64,000 nt of DNA from Parascedosporium putredinis. Lineage: Eukaryota > Ascomycota > Sordariomycetes > Microascales > Microascaceae. Of the stretch, positions 1 through 11,796 are shown piece by piece. Under the pieces are notes generated by a model. The model was not told the DNA's origin. It searched no databases and worked only from the letters and a program-made list of their open reading frames with translations. Position numbers and translations under genes: made by a program. The DNA is taken from contig CASHTG010000017.1 in the NCBI GenBank assembly GCA_949357655.1, forward strand, positions 372,001-436,000, read 5' to 3'. Every line of letters begins with the position of its first letter. The first letter of the stretch is position 1.

Positions 1-426
1 GAGTGGAGTAACAGCGCCACACAAGAGCAGGCCACGCCTCACGACGTTGACTTCAGTACCAGGAATATCAAGACTCATATCAGTCTCGTGAAACTTGGCG
101 GATATTTCAAAGTTATGATACAAAACAACAATGGTTTCGACCGGCTTGAGGTGCATTGTTGAGGGAGGCAGATATGTTGCTTTTCCTAGCTGACCCTCCA
201 CAATTGTAATATAACCATACCAATTGATCTTAGTCCAGCTGGCTAGAGCCCTGAGATGCATTCCGTCTATGGATTGAATTCAATTCCAAGGATAGAGTAT
301 AGCACTTCATGGATAAAGGATGTGGGAGTGGAAAGGCCTTTAGGGGCAAAGGACAGCTATTCCGGGAGTTGCTAGTTGAAAGAAACAAGTGAGCTAGAAA
401 CTTCCAACAAGTTCACTCATGAACAT
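1..426. other. Intergenic, no gene seen
   Basis: Left edge of the window up to the tRNA. I see no open frame with protein-like composition on either strand and no repeat. It may belong to a neighbouring gene that lies outside the window. Confidence 0.5.
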
Positions 427-498
427 GGTCTAGTGGCCCAATGGCAAGGCGTTTGACTACGAATCAAAAGATTGCAGGTTCGATCCCTGCCTAGATCA
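427..498 (+). tRNA. tRNA-Arg (anticodon ACG)
   Basis: A 72-nt cloverleaf can be folded by eye. The acceptor stem is GGTCTAG (427-433) with CTAGATC (491-497), one G-T pair, and A498 as discriminator. The D stem is GCC/GGC (436-438 with 448-450). The anticodon stem is TTTGA/TCAAA around the loop CTACGAA, placing anticodon ACG at 459-461. The variable loop has 5 nt, and the T arm is GCAGG-TTCGATC-CCTGC (474-490). There is no intron. ACG (A34 read as inosine) decodes CGU, CGC and CGA. Both internal Pol III promoter boxes are intact (A box in the D arm, B box GGTTCGATCC), and a short T run follows downstream. Confidence 0.95.
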
Positions 499-1070
499 GA
501 TAATAACCCTCTTGACTTTATCTTTTGGTCTTCCTTTTTGGCTTGATTTATTCCCACTCATTCCTCAAGTAATCAAGTTTTTTTCTCCTCTTTACCCTCC
601 CCGGTTCACCATTTCAACCTTGGCCTACCCTTTGACTTCTTTTAAGCAATCGATGCAAGGAATGCTTCCAATGTTCCTTCCTGAAGTCTTTGATGGGTCA
701 AGGTGCATGTGACATGCGGTTGAACTCTGGAATAATTTGATTTCAATGCAGGTTAAGGTTGCCCCGCTCACACTGGGAAGTCTCGATGGAGGGTAAGCTC
801 TTTGCTTTGATCTATGTTTATGTGGTGTGGTGGAGGAGTGTCGTAGACCTTCAAGTTGGCTGGACCCTGAAATTTAATACACCTGGCTTGTCTTGGGTCG
901 GACCTCACCTTTTTAATCCTGTAACCACACCACAATCTCTAGCAATGAACGACGCCACCCACTAACATTAAAGCGCCCTCGTTCCTTCATCCCCAACCTT
1001 CACCTTACCCTCTACTTTTTTTCGAATCCATCGAACCTTAAGCTTCACACAGTCCCTCTCCCGAGCCGCT
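499..1070. other. Intergenic between tRNA-Arg and WW gene
   Basis: No gene seen. The last 100 bases (about 965-1070) are CT-rich with CACC/TTC runs, like the 5' leaders of other genes here, and are probably the promoter and 5' UTR of the WW-domain gene. Confidence 0.5.
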
Positions 1071-1894
1071 ATGGCCTCTCCCAAACCTGTTTCCCTGGGC
1101 TCAGGCAAGGAAGAGTCGCCGCCCGCCCCGTCACCGCCTCGCCAAAACGAAGATTCCGATAACGCGACGACCCCTACGCGAGTCCAAGAGGCCGACGACT
1201 CTTCAGAATCGCAGGCGCACGATGCACGGGAGCAAGGCGAAATCTCCGACTCGGATGCGCCCCCACTTCCCAACGAGCCTCTCCCAGCCACCGTGGGGAA
1301 GACCCCCTTTGCCAAACGAATCTGCCCCTACGGCCGAGGATGATGGCTGGGACTACCGCTGGGAGCCCAGTGTCCAGAATTACATCTTCTTCAACCGCTT
1401 CACGGGGCAGGAGCAGCTCGAAAACCCTCGCCTCCCCGCTGCCGTGGCCGTGGCCGCGGCCCCGGCGCTGGCTCGGATGCCGCACCCACACACACAGAGG
1501 CCGCCCCGGCGCCACCCGTGATTACGGGCTACAATCCTGCTATCCACGGCGATTACGATCCCAACGCCTGGTATGCCAAGGGCTACGAGGACCCCGAGGC
1601 CGCGGCCCCTGTGCCCAACCCTGACGCCATCTACGAGTCCACCGCCCTGTTTAATCGATTTACGGGCCAATACCAGACCGCCGACCAAGGGCCGGCCAGA
1701 CACAGTGACGAGGCCAAGGCGAAGCGTCAAATGAATGCCTACTTCGACGTCGACGACGCGGCCAACTCGCACGATGGGAGGAGTCTCAAGGCAGAGAGGG
1801 CAGGCAAAAAGCCCACCAAGTCGGAACTCAAGGCTTTCAAAGAAAAAGGAAGGCGAGGAAGGAGGAGAAGAGGAGGGCGTGGCTAAGGGACTAA
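1071..1894 (+). CDS. Conserved fungal WW-domain protein
   Basis: About 273 residues starting at ATG 1071 after a CT-rich leader. The N-terminal 90 residues are acidic, Ser/Pro-rich and disordered (EISDSDAPPLPNEPLP). One WW domain follows at about residues 92-122: first Trp in DDGWDYRWEP, then aromatic NYIFFNRFTG and a closing ENP. The second canonical Trp is Leu here (QEQLENP). The C-terminal half holds the motif YNPAIHGDYDPNAWYAKG, a second NRFTG element and a very basic tail ending KRRAWLRD. WW domains bind proline-rich partners; the basic tail and acidic head suggest a nuclear or RNA-linked role, which is inference. Reading frame changes near 1300, near 1450-1500 and near 1846. The last one matters: without it the protein would end at 1886 in an Arg/Gly run instead of the family-like tail ending at 1894. 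Convergent with RIX1. Confidence 0.85.
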
Positions 1895-2354
1895 AAGGAT
1901 AGGAGCGTCCCCTGTAATGTCTCTTTTGTTAGGGCGGCGGCGTTTTCCTGTTTTTCTTTTTCGTCTCTTTAGGTGTGTTCCGGAGCTCTTGGCTGCTATA
2001 TTGCTTCAAGGAAGATGGAGGGTAGGCTGGCTGGGCATAGTGTGGAGCGGGGCTGGGCCAGAGGGCATCTCTAAGCTCTCTGCGCCCGCCTCTAGATACG
2101 GGAAGTATCATGCATCTGATAGATAAGGTGCGTCACAAGTCATAGAGACTACATTTGTCAACGAAACTAGGTTGGAGGATTAGGCCTAGACCATGGGGAC
2201 GGCCCGTAGAACAGCTGAAATATACCCGGCTTTTGCTTTCCATTTTTGTTATCGGGGAGAGAGAAGTATGAACCTATGTAAACCCCGTTATCCCTCGTCT
2301 CCTCCTTCCCCTACCCCATTTTTCTCTATCTAATCTCGATAACCGCTATCCGCC
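1895..2354. other. Convergent 3' region between WW gene and RIX1
   Basis: A 460-bp tail-to-tail spacer that should hold the 3' UTRs and poly(A) sites of both genes. No further gene or structured repeat was recognised. Confidence 0.5.
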
Positions 2355-4696
2355 CTACTCGGCCTCATCCATCTCGGGGTCCGAGTCAAAACTAGCTACA
2401 AGTTTCACGCTCTCATCATCTGAGTCGTCATCGTCTGCCGGGGGCGACAGGCGCTGGCGCCCTCAGTCTCGGTAGCGGAGATGCCGGCGCGCTGTCCATC
2501 TCTTCGTCGTCTGACGATTGGCGGTGCACCTTCTTCCCAGGCTTCGTTCCATCCGCTTCATCGTCGCTCTTCCTCTTTGTGGGAGACAAGATATCGTCGA
2601 CCGCAGCCCGGGGGCAAACGGGTTCTCCTTGGGAGGATCGTGCACAGGGGCAACAGCTTCGAAGACGGGAGTTTCAGCTGGTGGCGAGACCTCCAGCTCG
2701 TCGACCATGGCGGCAAGGGGTTCATCACCAGATGGGCTGTTTTCCATGTCGACATCTTGGCCTACCGCACCATTATCGGAAGGGCTGGTCTCCTGAACAA
2801 GGAGAAGGATGACGTATTAGAAGGTTGGCTTGAACGCATGTTGCTGCGGATAATCTCGAGCGCTTGGTCGTTGGGGTGCAGCTGGGATAGGAAGGGTAGG
2901 ATGCTGGGGGCCATCTTGCTCTGCTTATTTCGGAAAGGGTTGAGCACACTGGCAAGCATGGCGTCCTTGTTCTGCGTGAGGATCGCGGTCTGATCGAGGA
3001 GGCTGCGCAGGACGGGCCGGAGGCGACGCTGGGGAAGATGCGAGAGGAACCCCACGAGGAGCTTCTCGGCTGCTAGCCGGTGAGCGGGTTCGAGGCTGGG
3101 GCCGGTAGCTGAGTTATCGTTGGTCTGTTGAGAGAGGAAGAGGTCCGCGTTCATCGCGACTCCGTTCTTTTTGCTTCTGGAGTAGGTTGGGCGGTGGGCT
3201 TGAGGAAGCCCGCTTCTTGTTGCAGGTCGCGGCAGCAAGCGCCGATGACGAGGTCGAGGGTTGAAACGGTATCTTTGCCCATGGTGGGTCCACTCAAAGG
3301 TAGGATCTCGTTGAGAAGGTTATAGCTCACCTGCCGAACGGACGCGGTGTTGATGCCGGATTTGAAGATGCGAAGGGTATAGTCCAGCGTCTCCAGCACG
3401 ACAGGCACGAAGCTGCTCCCTAAGCGTCTGCAGATGGCGAGGAGAAGTTCGAGCGCGGCGCTGTGAATGGCGGGCATGGCGCTCCATAGCTCATCTCTCT
3501 CATCCCTGGAAACGGCCGGGTTCGTCTCGAGCCTGCTCCCACGTTTGTGACTTGGGCGAGTGCCTCGCGATCTGGGCGACACGAGATACCGCGTCGACGA
3601 GAACGCCAACGGGGATGGATATGGGGCTTTTGGTGGGCTGGAGGATGAACTCGGCCATGAAGCCAAGGAGGCCGATGAGGCGCTGGCTTCCGGGGCCAAC
3701 GCCCACCCAGGCTGGCAGCATATCGGCCGAATCGCCACCGCCCCGCGGCGCTTCGCCGAGGACGACCTTGGAAGCGACATAACCAGGCGGCGGCTCCACG
3801 TTTCCTTGACGGCGCGGAATATTTGGTCGGCCGTGGCGTGAAAGTGCTTTACCGTTCCGGAAAGCAGGGCGCTCCACTCTTCAGAGCCCCGGATTTCGGT
3901 GCCGTGTAATGGAGGGCGATGGCGAGTCTGCGGCTGGCCGCCTGCAGACTCGCGGGGACCACGAACTCGTCGGAGAGGGTGGGGACGAGAAAAGGCCGAA
4001 TCGCGGTGCGAATCTGCGAGACGAACGGGCGGGAAGTGGTTGGGTACAGCGGGATGACGGTGGCGAGAGCACCGATGATTGTCTCCACGACGGCGACGGG
4101 GGCGCGAAGGGGTTGGCCGGGGGCAGAGGATTTCAGGAGCTGCAGGCACGCGGTGATGAATCCGGGAATCGTAGGTGTGGCTATCTCCCTCACAAGTGTC
4201 TGGTACCCGTGGAGCTGGCTGTATATCCTCGTGAGGGCCACCACGGCAAGCTCTTTGGACCCGATGGGATCCTTCTTCTAGGGACAGAGTTAGCAATTTG
4301 AGAAATTGGGGGTCGACGGCATGAGAAAAGGGCATTGCCCGCATACCTGAAGCACGGCGATGAGGCCGCGAACCCACGGCTCAGAGCTGCGAAGTGTCTC
4401 CCACCCACCGACATCGACGACGGCCTTGACAAGGACGACGCCAGTGAACCTACGCCGGTGGTCGCGATCGTTCAAGAGGGTCTTTAACGCCGTCTTGAGC
4501 TTGTGAACCAGGACGGCGGTCTCGGAAGCGTTATCGCGGAGCTTGCTGTCTTGGGGGCGGACAGGGCCTCGGCGCATTGGAGGACATGGTTGGTCAACAC
4601 ATGCGCAGACTGCGCCAGCCGCGCTGACGAGACTGAGGATGAGGTGAGCTGGTGGCAGAGGACCCGCAGGTCGGGTGGTAGAGAGATGCCTGCCAT
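2355..4696 (-). CDS. RIX1: Pre-rRNA-processing protein RIX1
   Basis: About 757 residues. RIX1 works with Ipi1 and Ipi3 in the nucleolus and nucleoplasm in ITS2 processing and 60S maturation (established for the family). The start MAGISLPPDLRVLCHQL (ATG at 4696) matches the usual RIX1 N-terminus. Then come LVHKLKTALKTLL, VVDVGGWETLRSSEPWVRGL and, after the intron, IATPTIPGFITACLQLL. The middle has RLIGLLGFMAEFI; the C-terminus ends acidic, DDDDSDDESVKLVASF..EMDEAE, with stop at 2355-2357. One intron, 4278-4346 (donor GTATGC, acceptor TAG), joins LQ to KKDPIGSKELAVVALTRIY. At least six single-base frame changes split the frame (near 4560, 3870, 3800, 3510, 3180, 2750, 2600), several at C or G runs. 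Divergent from YPP1 and convergent with the WW gene. Identity is clear from conserved blocks; exact residues near each break are not. Confidence 0.9.
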
Positions 4697-5718
4697 GGGC
4701 AGGGATGAGAAATGTGCTGTCTCGGCCAAAAGAAAAGAAAAGTGAGAAAGAAACAGCGAAGCTTTGTTAAGCTTTCTCCTATACGTCGCACCACGATGCA
4801 CTAAATAGTAGAAGCTTGAGGCTGCTAGAATATAAGGAAAGAAGAAGGTTGTGGTTTGCTTTGAAGTGGTTGCAAAGTGCGCAAAGCGTCCACTGTGGCC
4901 CCAAATCCAATGGAGTAGATGAGATATTCGGAGAAAGCAAACAAAAGCTGGGGACGAAAATACAATAAAAAGTCAGGCGATCTGTGTCGACTCGAGGAAC
5001 AATAAACTTTGAGAGTTCTCGAAGCTGCAAGGCTGAGCTTACATGTATACACAGTCTTTATCTTGTCCTTTTTTTTTTTTTTTTTTTCAATGGCACTAAC
5101 AATTTTCATGTGCTGCACCAAAGTTGACGTCGTTGACTGTGGATCCATTTGGTGGGGAAACGTGGGTCCACATCTGAAAACCACACCGAACGGGCCTGGC
5201 CACTAAAGTGCTGCCAAAACAGGGTTGCCATCCTCGGTGAAACCCTGGTAGTAAACAAAACTTGTTGCCAACAAGGGGAAGGGGAAAAAAGGGAAGGCGC
5301 TATTACGCAGAACACCACAGGACACCACGTTCACCATGAGGACTCAGGCACGGCACGACGGCCTAAACTAACGATCGAAGAATTCCCCGACCTCGCGACC
5401 CAAGCCTTCACCGCCTGCGTGTTTCAACAGCAGCCAATTCCACCCAGCAGCACACTCGAATACCCACTCTTTGCTGCGATTTCCTAGGGTTCTTCGTCGT
5501 CATCCCTAATTTCGATCAGCGCCTTGACAGCTGTCATCTTGTCCCTCCCTTTTCCTCCCCCTCTTCCTCGTTCCCCTTCCTTATACTTTCTTTTTCTGCC
5601 CGCGAGATGCTGTCGACGCGGACCCTCTCTTAAGATCCCACTCCCGACCTCGTTACCCTCTGTCACGTCCCAATTCGCCCCCGCCACCCGAATCCGGCCT
5701 CGGCGAGTGCCCCCAAAG
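4697..5718. promoter_or_regulatory. Divergent intergenic region RIX1 / YPP1
   Basis: A 1-kb head-to-head spacer with a 19-nt T run (about 5069-5087) and a strongly CT-rich stretch (about 5520-5620) directly ahead of the YPP1 start. This is the form of leader common in filamentous fungi. No protein gene is supported in it. Confidence 0.5.
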
Positions 5719-8700
5719 ATGAGTGTAAGTAGCTATTTTGCTGAGCTGGAGGCGGTCTCGCCTGTGACGAATCGATCGACCCAGCGACAGACGGAGCTAA
5801 CGTCTACCCCACGACCAGCCTCACAAAGCCATTCACTATTTGCGAGCGCTTGATGAGGCTCGTTGCGACGGGAATTGGTCGGCAATTCCAGAGCTTGTCC
5901 GCAAAATTCGAAAGCATGCACCGGAAAGAAAATGTACGCATACACCCCCTTCCCCGCTCTCCCCCATCGCCGCCGTGACCCGTCACCCGCTGCATGCAAA
6001 AGGCGTCAGCCAAGCTAACGAACCGCTCCCCGCCCCCTTTCTGCAGGTCTCGCCCTCGTTGCAGAAGCTGAGGCAGCCATCTCCCAAGCGACCTTGAACC
6101 ACGCGTCCACGAACCGACCCGGCACAGCCCTCACTGCGGAAGACCTTGGCGTTGCCGACCACCTTCCCAAGATCTTTGCTGCTAGCAACTCCGAAGACCA
6201 CTACCTCGAGGATAAATTTCAAGCCAAGGTCTGCCTCGGCTGGCTGCATTGGGTCGTCGGAGAATACGAGGTAGCCTCCCAACGTCTGCCCCAACACCTC
6301 GACGACGAATACACGGACCTGGAAGGCGCTGAAAACGTATCCGACTGGACCAATGTGTGCGCCCTAAAGGCAGGTTATCTTAAAGCCAACTGCGCGGCGA
6401 GGAACAATGAGAGAGTCGAAGCCCTCTACGTCTTTGAGAGCGGACTTCCCGCTCTGACCAGCGTGTGGACGAGCAAGTTTCCTAAGCAGCAGCTGCGATA
6501 CTGGGCTGAGCTGTTCCTTACCGAATACTGCATGCTCTCGAGCCAGGCCCTCCAGCGTCGGGAAAGATCCCTCGAGGACACAAATTCTGTCGCCAGCTTC
6601 CGCACGTGGGCTCGGTATTGGGAAATCCAGTCGGGCCCTTTGCCTGGCGGCCACGGCTTTCGGGGATCGGTGCCGAGGAGGCGGATCTGGCACGAATACT
6701 ACACCGCCTTGTCGCGTATCGTCGAGGATGACCTACCCTTCCCGACGGGATACATGGGCAAGCTGCCGACGGAGCAGCGCACCGCAAGGACGCAGCTGCG
6801 CATGGAGCTGAAAAAGGTCGAAAGCGCGTACGAATCCCTCCTACTTCAGGAAACGCAGTTCCCGAGAGCGGAAGACGAGAGGGAGGAGGTGGAGGCGTTT
6901 GTGAACCTTGTGATGAAGAACTGGACCGTAATGTGCGGCAAGGGCTGGCGCGAATACGATCTGGGTCAGGGCGGCCGAGAGGCGACGAGTCGCGGAATTC
7001 TCGAAATCCTTTACCGGGCGGCAACCAAGACCTATCACTCGACCGCCATCCTGCGGCATCTCTTCACGGTACACATGGCCGTGGCCGAGTTTGACCTCGC
7101 CTTCAAGGCATATAGCTCGTACAGGGACATCATCACCAAGGCCAAGGCGCGCGTGGACAAGACTGGAATCGCGGAGCCGCATCTGGACGACGACGCCACC
7201 GTTCTGGAGACCATGTCCCAATGCGCCCTCGCGCTCTGCAGGTACGGTGATCGGGAATCCATCGAAAAGGCGAGAGGGGTGGCCGCAGAACTAGAGGACT
7301 TCCTCGCACGATTGCCCCAGGTCCAGTCAGGCGGCTCTGAATCGGCATCGTTAGCCTTGCCCGAGATCCGGGAGTCGCCCCTTCAGCCCCAGATTGCCCC
7401 TCGGGTCCTAGCCGAAGCGTGGCAAGCTATTGGTCTCGCCCATGCGAGCTGGTCCCGAGTCACGTTTGATTCCGGCTCGAGGATCGAGATTCAGACTAAG
7501 GCGGTAAGGTGTCTCCGCAAATCGCTATCGCCCGAATTCGGGCGCTCCAGGAGCTATCGCGGGCTCTTTGCTCTGGCTTTGCTGCTGGCGGAGCGTCGGG
7601 AGCTCACGCCGGCCATCGAGCTCGTGAAAGCCGCCCTGGCGTCGGGGAAGACGGCCGATGGCCAGCCAGACCTAGCCCACGGGCCCTTTTGGCAAGAGAG
7701 GGCCTTGTTTCCGCTATGGCATCTCCTCGGATTGCTTCTGAGCGCTCGGCAAGATTACAGCATGGCTGCCCGGGCGTGCGACGGCGCGTTTGAGCAGTTT
7801 AGGGATCCGTTGGTGCTGTTTGGGCATCAGGACCAGTCCTTCCGGAGCGATCACCTAAACGAGGCAGAGGCGCGCCGGGAGAAGCCGAACGCCAGACGAG
7901 CCATTGTAGACGAGATGGACTTTTGAGCGGGAAAATATCCTCGAGCTGAAGATGACGCAGCTCGCGCTGGTGGAGCTCGTGGACGGCCCCGAAATCGCGG
8001 TGAACGCAAGCCCGGAGCTCCTGAGCCTGTACGCCCGGCTGTTTGGAATCGTGCAGCCCAAGGCCCCCGCAGCGCCGCCCAAGACGGCGGACGTGCCCAA
8101 GACGTCAGGCACGTTGCGGAGCATCAAGGGCAGCATCTTTGGGCGGTCCTCTCGGCACGGGGAGCCCCGGCAGATGAGCATCGTCAGCGACACGTCGGTG
8201 GGATCGGTGCGACCCCAGACCACGCAGACGACAGCGAGCGCGGCGACCATCCAGATCCAGATCACGCAAGAAAACGGGCAGTCGGTGGAAATGCGGCCGC
8301 CGCAGACGGCGGAAAGGACGGGGCGGCGACGAAGCCAGTCCGGGCGAAGAAACAGCCTGAAGAAGCGGGATCCCAGTCGAAGCCGAAAGCGAGCGGCCAG
8401 CACGGGGCCGACGCCACGCTCAAGCTTCGCCACGGACGGCGAGAGCGTGTTCACGCCCGACGGCGACTCGCAGTCGGACGTGTTTGCGTTTACTAATAGG
8501 AGGCAGCCGTCGATCGCGTCGTCCTTCTCGCGCGGGCGCGCGCTTCCGCACGTGGACTCGTACTTTTTGGCCAAGGGAGCGCGGACGGCGGAGCATGGGG
8601 ATCTGCCGACGGACGCGTACAACACGATGCCGACCCCGCTGCCGGTGGTGCAGTTCTCGCGGGAGGCGGACCAGAGGCGGAAAAAGGCGATTCTGTGCAA

Positions 8701-9682
8701 CGTCTGGCTGATGATTGCGGGGTTCTACCGGCGGGCGTTCATGTTTGACGACTGCAAGGGGGCGATTGCGGAAGCGAGGAAGATTGTGCAGGGCATGGAG
8801 GCGGAGGCGGCCAAGGATACGACCACGCCCATGACGCAGGGGAGCACGCGGTGGGGTGAGAGGAAGGGCACCGACGAACTGTGGGCGGACGTCTATGCAG
8901 AGGTAAGAAAGAGATTTATTTTTCCTTCCCTTGACTTTTTGTACCTTTTGAGGGATCAAGTTCTTGTCGGCTAACCAATCGTCCGGGGATCAGCTGGGCA
9001 ACCTTGCTGTGGCCAAAGGCGAGCCCTACGTAGCGCAGGGCGACTTCGAGTCGGCCCTGACGTACTTCCCAAATCACGCGGAGGCGATTGTGGGGCTTTC
9101 CAATATTCTCCTCGACGTTTACACCGAAGAACTACTGCCGCCGCCAACGGTGCCGGAGCTCGATATGAGCGAGTGGGCCAGCGACCCAATCCTCAACGTG
9201 CCCAAGGCGGAGCGGGTCCGGGGCCCGCCAACAGGGAACCGCTGCCGACAACGCCGTTGGGACTCTGCGACGCGAAGCGTCCCGAAACGCCACGCAACAG
9301 ATTAGGCGGCGGCAAGAGGGATGACGAGGATCACGACGAGGACGACGACTCGTCGGATACCGAGGGCGGCTCCTCGCCCTCGTCGCCAGACGACAAGAAG
9401 CGGCGGAGCGACGAGCTGCCGCCGGCGCACAAGGCCAAGTCGCTACCGCGGGTGGACCGGTTGGCGGCGCGCGATCGGGCGTACGGGCTTCTCTCGGGGC
9501 TGACCAAACTCGGCACGGGATGGAACTACTCGGAAGCGTGGTTCGTGCTGGCGAGGGCGCACGAGGAGAGCGGACAGGTGGAAAAGGCCAAGGAGGCGCT
9601 GTGGTGGTGCGTGGAGCTGGAGGAGGGTAGGGGAGTGAGGGAGTGGAATGGCGTTGGGGCAGGGAGTTATATCCTCTCTTGA
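5719..9682 (+). CDS. YPP1: Cargo-transport TPR protein YPP1 (TTC7-like)
   Basis: About 1,220 residues. Yeast Ypp1 and human TTC7 scaffold the Stt4/PI4KIIIalpha kinase at the plasma membrane with Efr3, and Ypp1 also acts in endocytic cargo transport (established). Exons: 5719-5724, 5819-5933, 6047-8902, 8994-9682. Exon 1 codes only Met-Ser before GTAAGT; exon 2 continues PHKAIHYLRALDEARCDGNW. Helical TPR-type repeats fill 6100-7900 and the C-terminus (YSEAWFVLARAHEESGQVEK AKEAL region, about 9530-9610). Between them lies a Ser/Arg/Pro-rich linker (about residues 718-878) and an acidic stretch DDEDHDEDDDSSDTEGG. Frame changes: one extra T at 7921-7924 (DEMDF then EREN ILELKMTQ) and one lost base near 9220. 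The breaks fall inside conserved sequence, so I read one gene, not two. Confidence 0.88.
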
Positions 9683-10711
9683 GGGAAAAAAGAACATGGA
9701 ATGCGAAAACGACGACGGGGGCCCTTGTAAAGGGACTCTATTCTTTTTTTCTTCTTCTTGTCATTCTTCCCTTCTTCTTCTAGGCATAGACTTTTTGTTT
9801 TTTTCTTTTAGCTAGCTTCCTTTTTTTTTTTTTTACTTAGTTCTTGTTGTTGTTTGCCCTCTCTCTCTTTTGAGAGGAGCTTTTAGCTATTACATTGTAA
9901 TTACAGGTGCGAGCGGATCTGATTCTTATTTATTTTCCCCAAATTCTTCATGGTTTTGATTCGTTTCCTCGTGTCCTAGATTGTCGGGAGGTGAAAGAAG
10001 GAAAGAATCTGCGACTGAACCACCCCGGATAGTTGTGCAATTTGGACCTTGTTCTTCTCTTCGAAGCAGAGATATGGTGGTTTTAAGACGGGCTTTTTCA
10101 CTTTTGATTAAGCGATGAATCAATTTATCCAACAAGAGGACCAACAGCAAATGTTTAGTGACATTAGCTTGTTCAGCGATTAGAGCTCCACCGTTGGGGT
10201 GCCGTGTTTGGCGGTTAGAGAATGGGAGGGGAATTGGAAAAGGAAGAACCCTGGCTAGGATGGAGTACGGGCGAAGCGATACACGCGGATCAATTCTCGA
10301 CATTACTAGATTTCTAGGCAAAATAATAAAGGGGAAAGAAAAGGAAAGAAAGAACCTTGCCTTATATCCTATGATGGCAGGTTAGAACTTTTCGGTGAAT
10401 GATCTCTTCAAATTTGTGATTTTTGAGATGAAAAAAGGGTTGGATAAAAAAATGCACTGTTAGATGAATCACAATCTCTCTCGGCTCGGGGGCTGCCCGT
10501 CTCAAAAACGAGTAGAGGGGAGGCATTTTCTGTTCACCGTTGGCGTCAAAAGTAGTCACCGTGGATATATCGGTTTGGATTCATTCCATACATGTATCTC
10601 ATCTTTACGTAACAACCACCGCGAAGCAAAGCCGGGCCCTCTTTCCTTCCCGTCACCTCGACTTACACGCCCCGGATTCCCTCTCTCCGTCTCTTTCCCT
10701 TTTTCACCCAT
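9683..10711. other. Convergent 3' region YPP1 / regucalcin-like gene
   Basis: A 1-kb tail-to-tail spacer. The first 200 bases after the YPP1 stop are T-rich with runs of T and CTT (9740-9840), typical of a 3' UTR. No conserved reading frame is visible. Confidence 0.5.
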
Positions 10712-11796
10712 TTAAACCTGAAGCTTATAAGGGAACAAGGGAAGGCCCTCGACGCCAACGTCCACCTTGAAGAGGCCACCGCCGAGGTTCTTGCTCCTCT
10801 CGCCACCCTCGGCCTCGTCGTCGTTGGCCGTGGTGATGTACAGCTCGGTACCGACGAACTGGGTGCAGGTGATGTTGCGCGTAGGCAGCCTCACCTCGCC
10901 CACGAGCTTGCCTTCGGGGTTGATCTTGAGAACCCTGGACTCGCCGTACACGGCGTGCCAGATGAACCCGTTGACGTCGACGCGGAACCCGTCGGGGCCG
11001 CCCGAGCCCTCGTGCTTGTAAAAGAGGCGCTTGTTCGAGATCTCGCCCGTCTCCACGTCATAGTCAAAGGCGAAGATCTCGCTCGAGGTCGAGTGCGTGA
11101 AGTACATGATCTTGTTGTCGGGGACCAGCCGACCGAGTTGGGGATCGTGAGCTCCTTGATCAGCTCCGAGCTGCCGCTGCTGTCGAAGCGGAAGAGACCA
11201 CCTAAGAATACATACATATAAGCTGGACTGTTTTTTTTTTTTTGTGTATTTTTGTGGCTTCCTTGTCCTCCATTGACCTTCCTCTCTCGCCTCTCTTACC
11301 ACAACGCATCCCCTTTCCCTTCAATTCCGCCGAGCGTATGTAAATGGGGGTGGGGGTTTAGTTTCACATACCTTCCGGCTGGAATTCGCCCAGGTTAAAG
11401 TCCGTCATGGTTCCCAACCAGAACCTTCCCTTGATATCCGCTCCACCATCATTGGTTCGTACCCTCTCGTTGGGGGATTCGGTCAGCTTAGCCACGTACT
11501 CGTACGTTCCAGTCTTGCGGTCCAGCACGGCGAGGCCGTACTTGATGCCGATGAGAATCTTCTCCGCCGGGTTGACACCCTCGATATCGGCAGTCACCGT
11601 CACGGGGCGGTCAAGCTGGATCGTCTGCAGAGACGAGGGACCCTCGCTCAGGTTGACGGTGTGCACCCGGTGCTGGATAATGTCCACGAATCGCAACGTG
11701 TTGGTCTCCTTTTCGTAAAGGCCCCTCGCCGAGCTTGCAGTGGCAGTCGACGTAAGGCTCCTCCACGGTCCAGACCTCAAAGTTGGAAGCGGTCAT
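10712..11796 (-). CDS. SMP-30/regucalcin-like lactonase
   Basis: About 305 residues, the usual size of the SMP-30/gluconolactonase/LRE family: six-bladed propellers that hydrolyse sugar or other lactones at a divalent metal. I chose ATG 11796 (MTASNFEVWTVEEP); an in-frame ATG at 11826 would add ten residues. The three metal ligands of human SMP30 (E18, N154, D204) have counterparts: Glu24 in HCKLGEGP, Asn about 164 in IPNSVGW, and Asp about 213 in GGPDGFRVD. Also typical are RFVDIIQHRVHTVNL and NDGGADIKGRFWLGTM. One intron, 11202-11371 (GTATGTG to TTAG), splits a Gly codon. Frame breaks occur near 11715 (after LGEGP) and near 11135 (a C run in WSPDNKIMYF). No signal peptide is evident, so it is probably cytosolic; the substrate cannot be told. 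Confidence 0.88.

Noticed and set aside
7855..8700. 281-codon open frame on the - strand
   Set aside because: Antisense to the Ser/Arg-rich linker of YPP1, whose coding sense is supported on both sides.
7921..8974. YPP1 as two adjacent genes
   Set aside because: The break is one extra T in TTTT, and the protein sequence (DEMDF then EREN..LKMTQ) is continuous across it.
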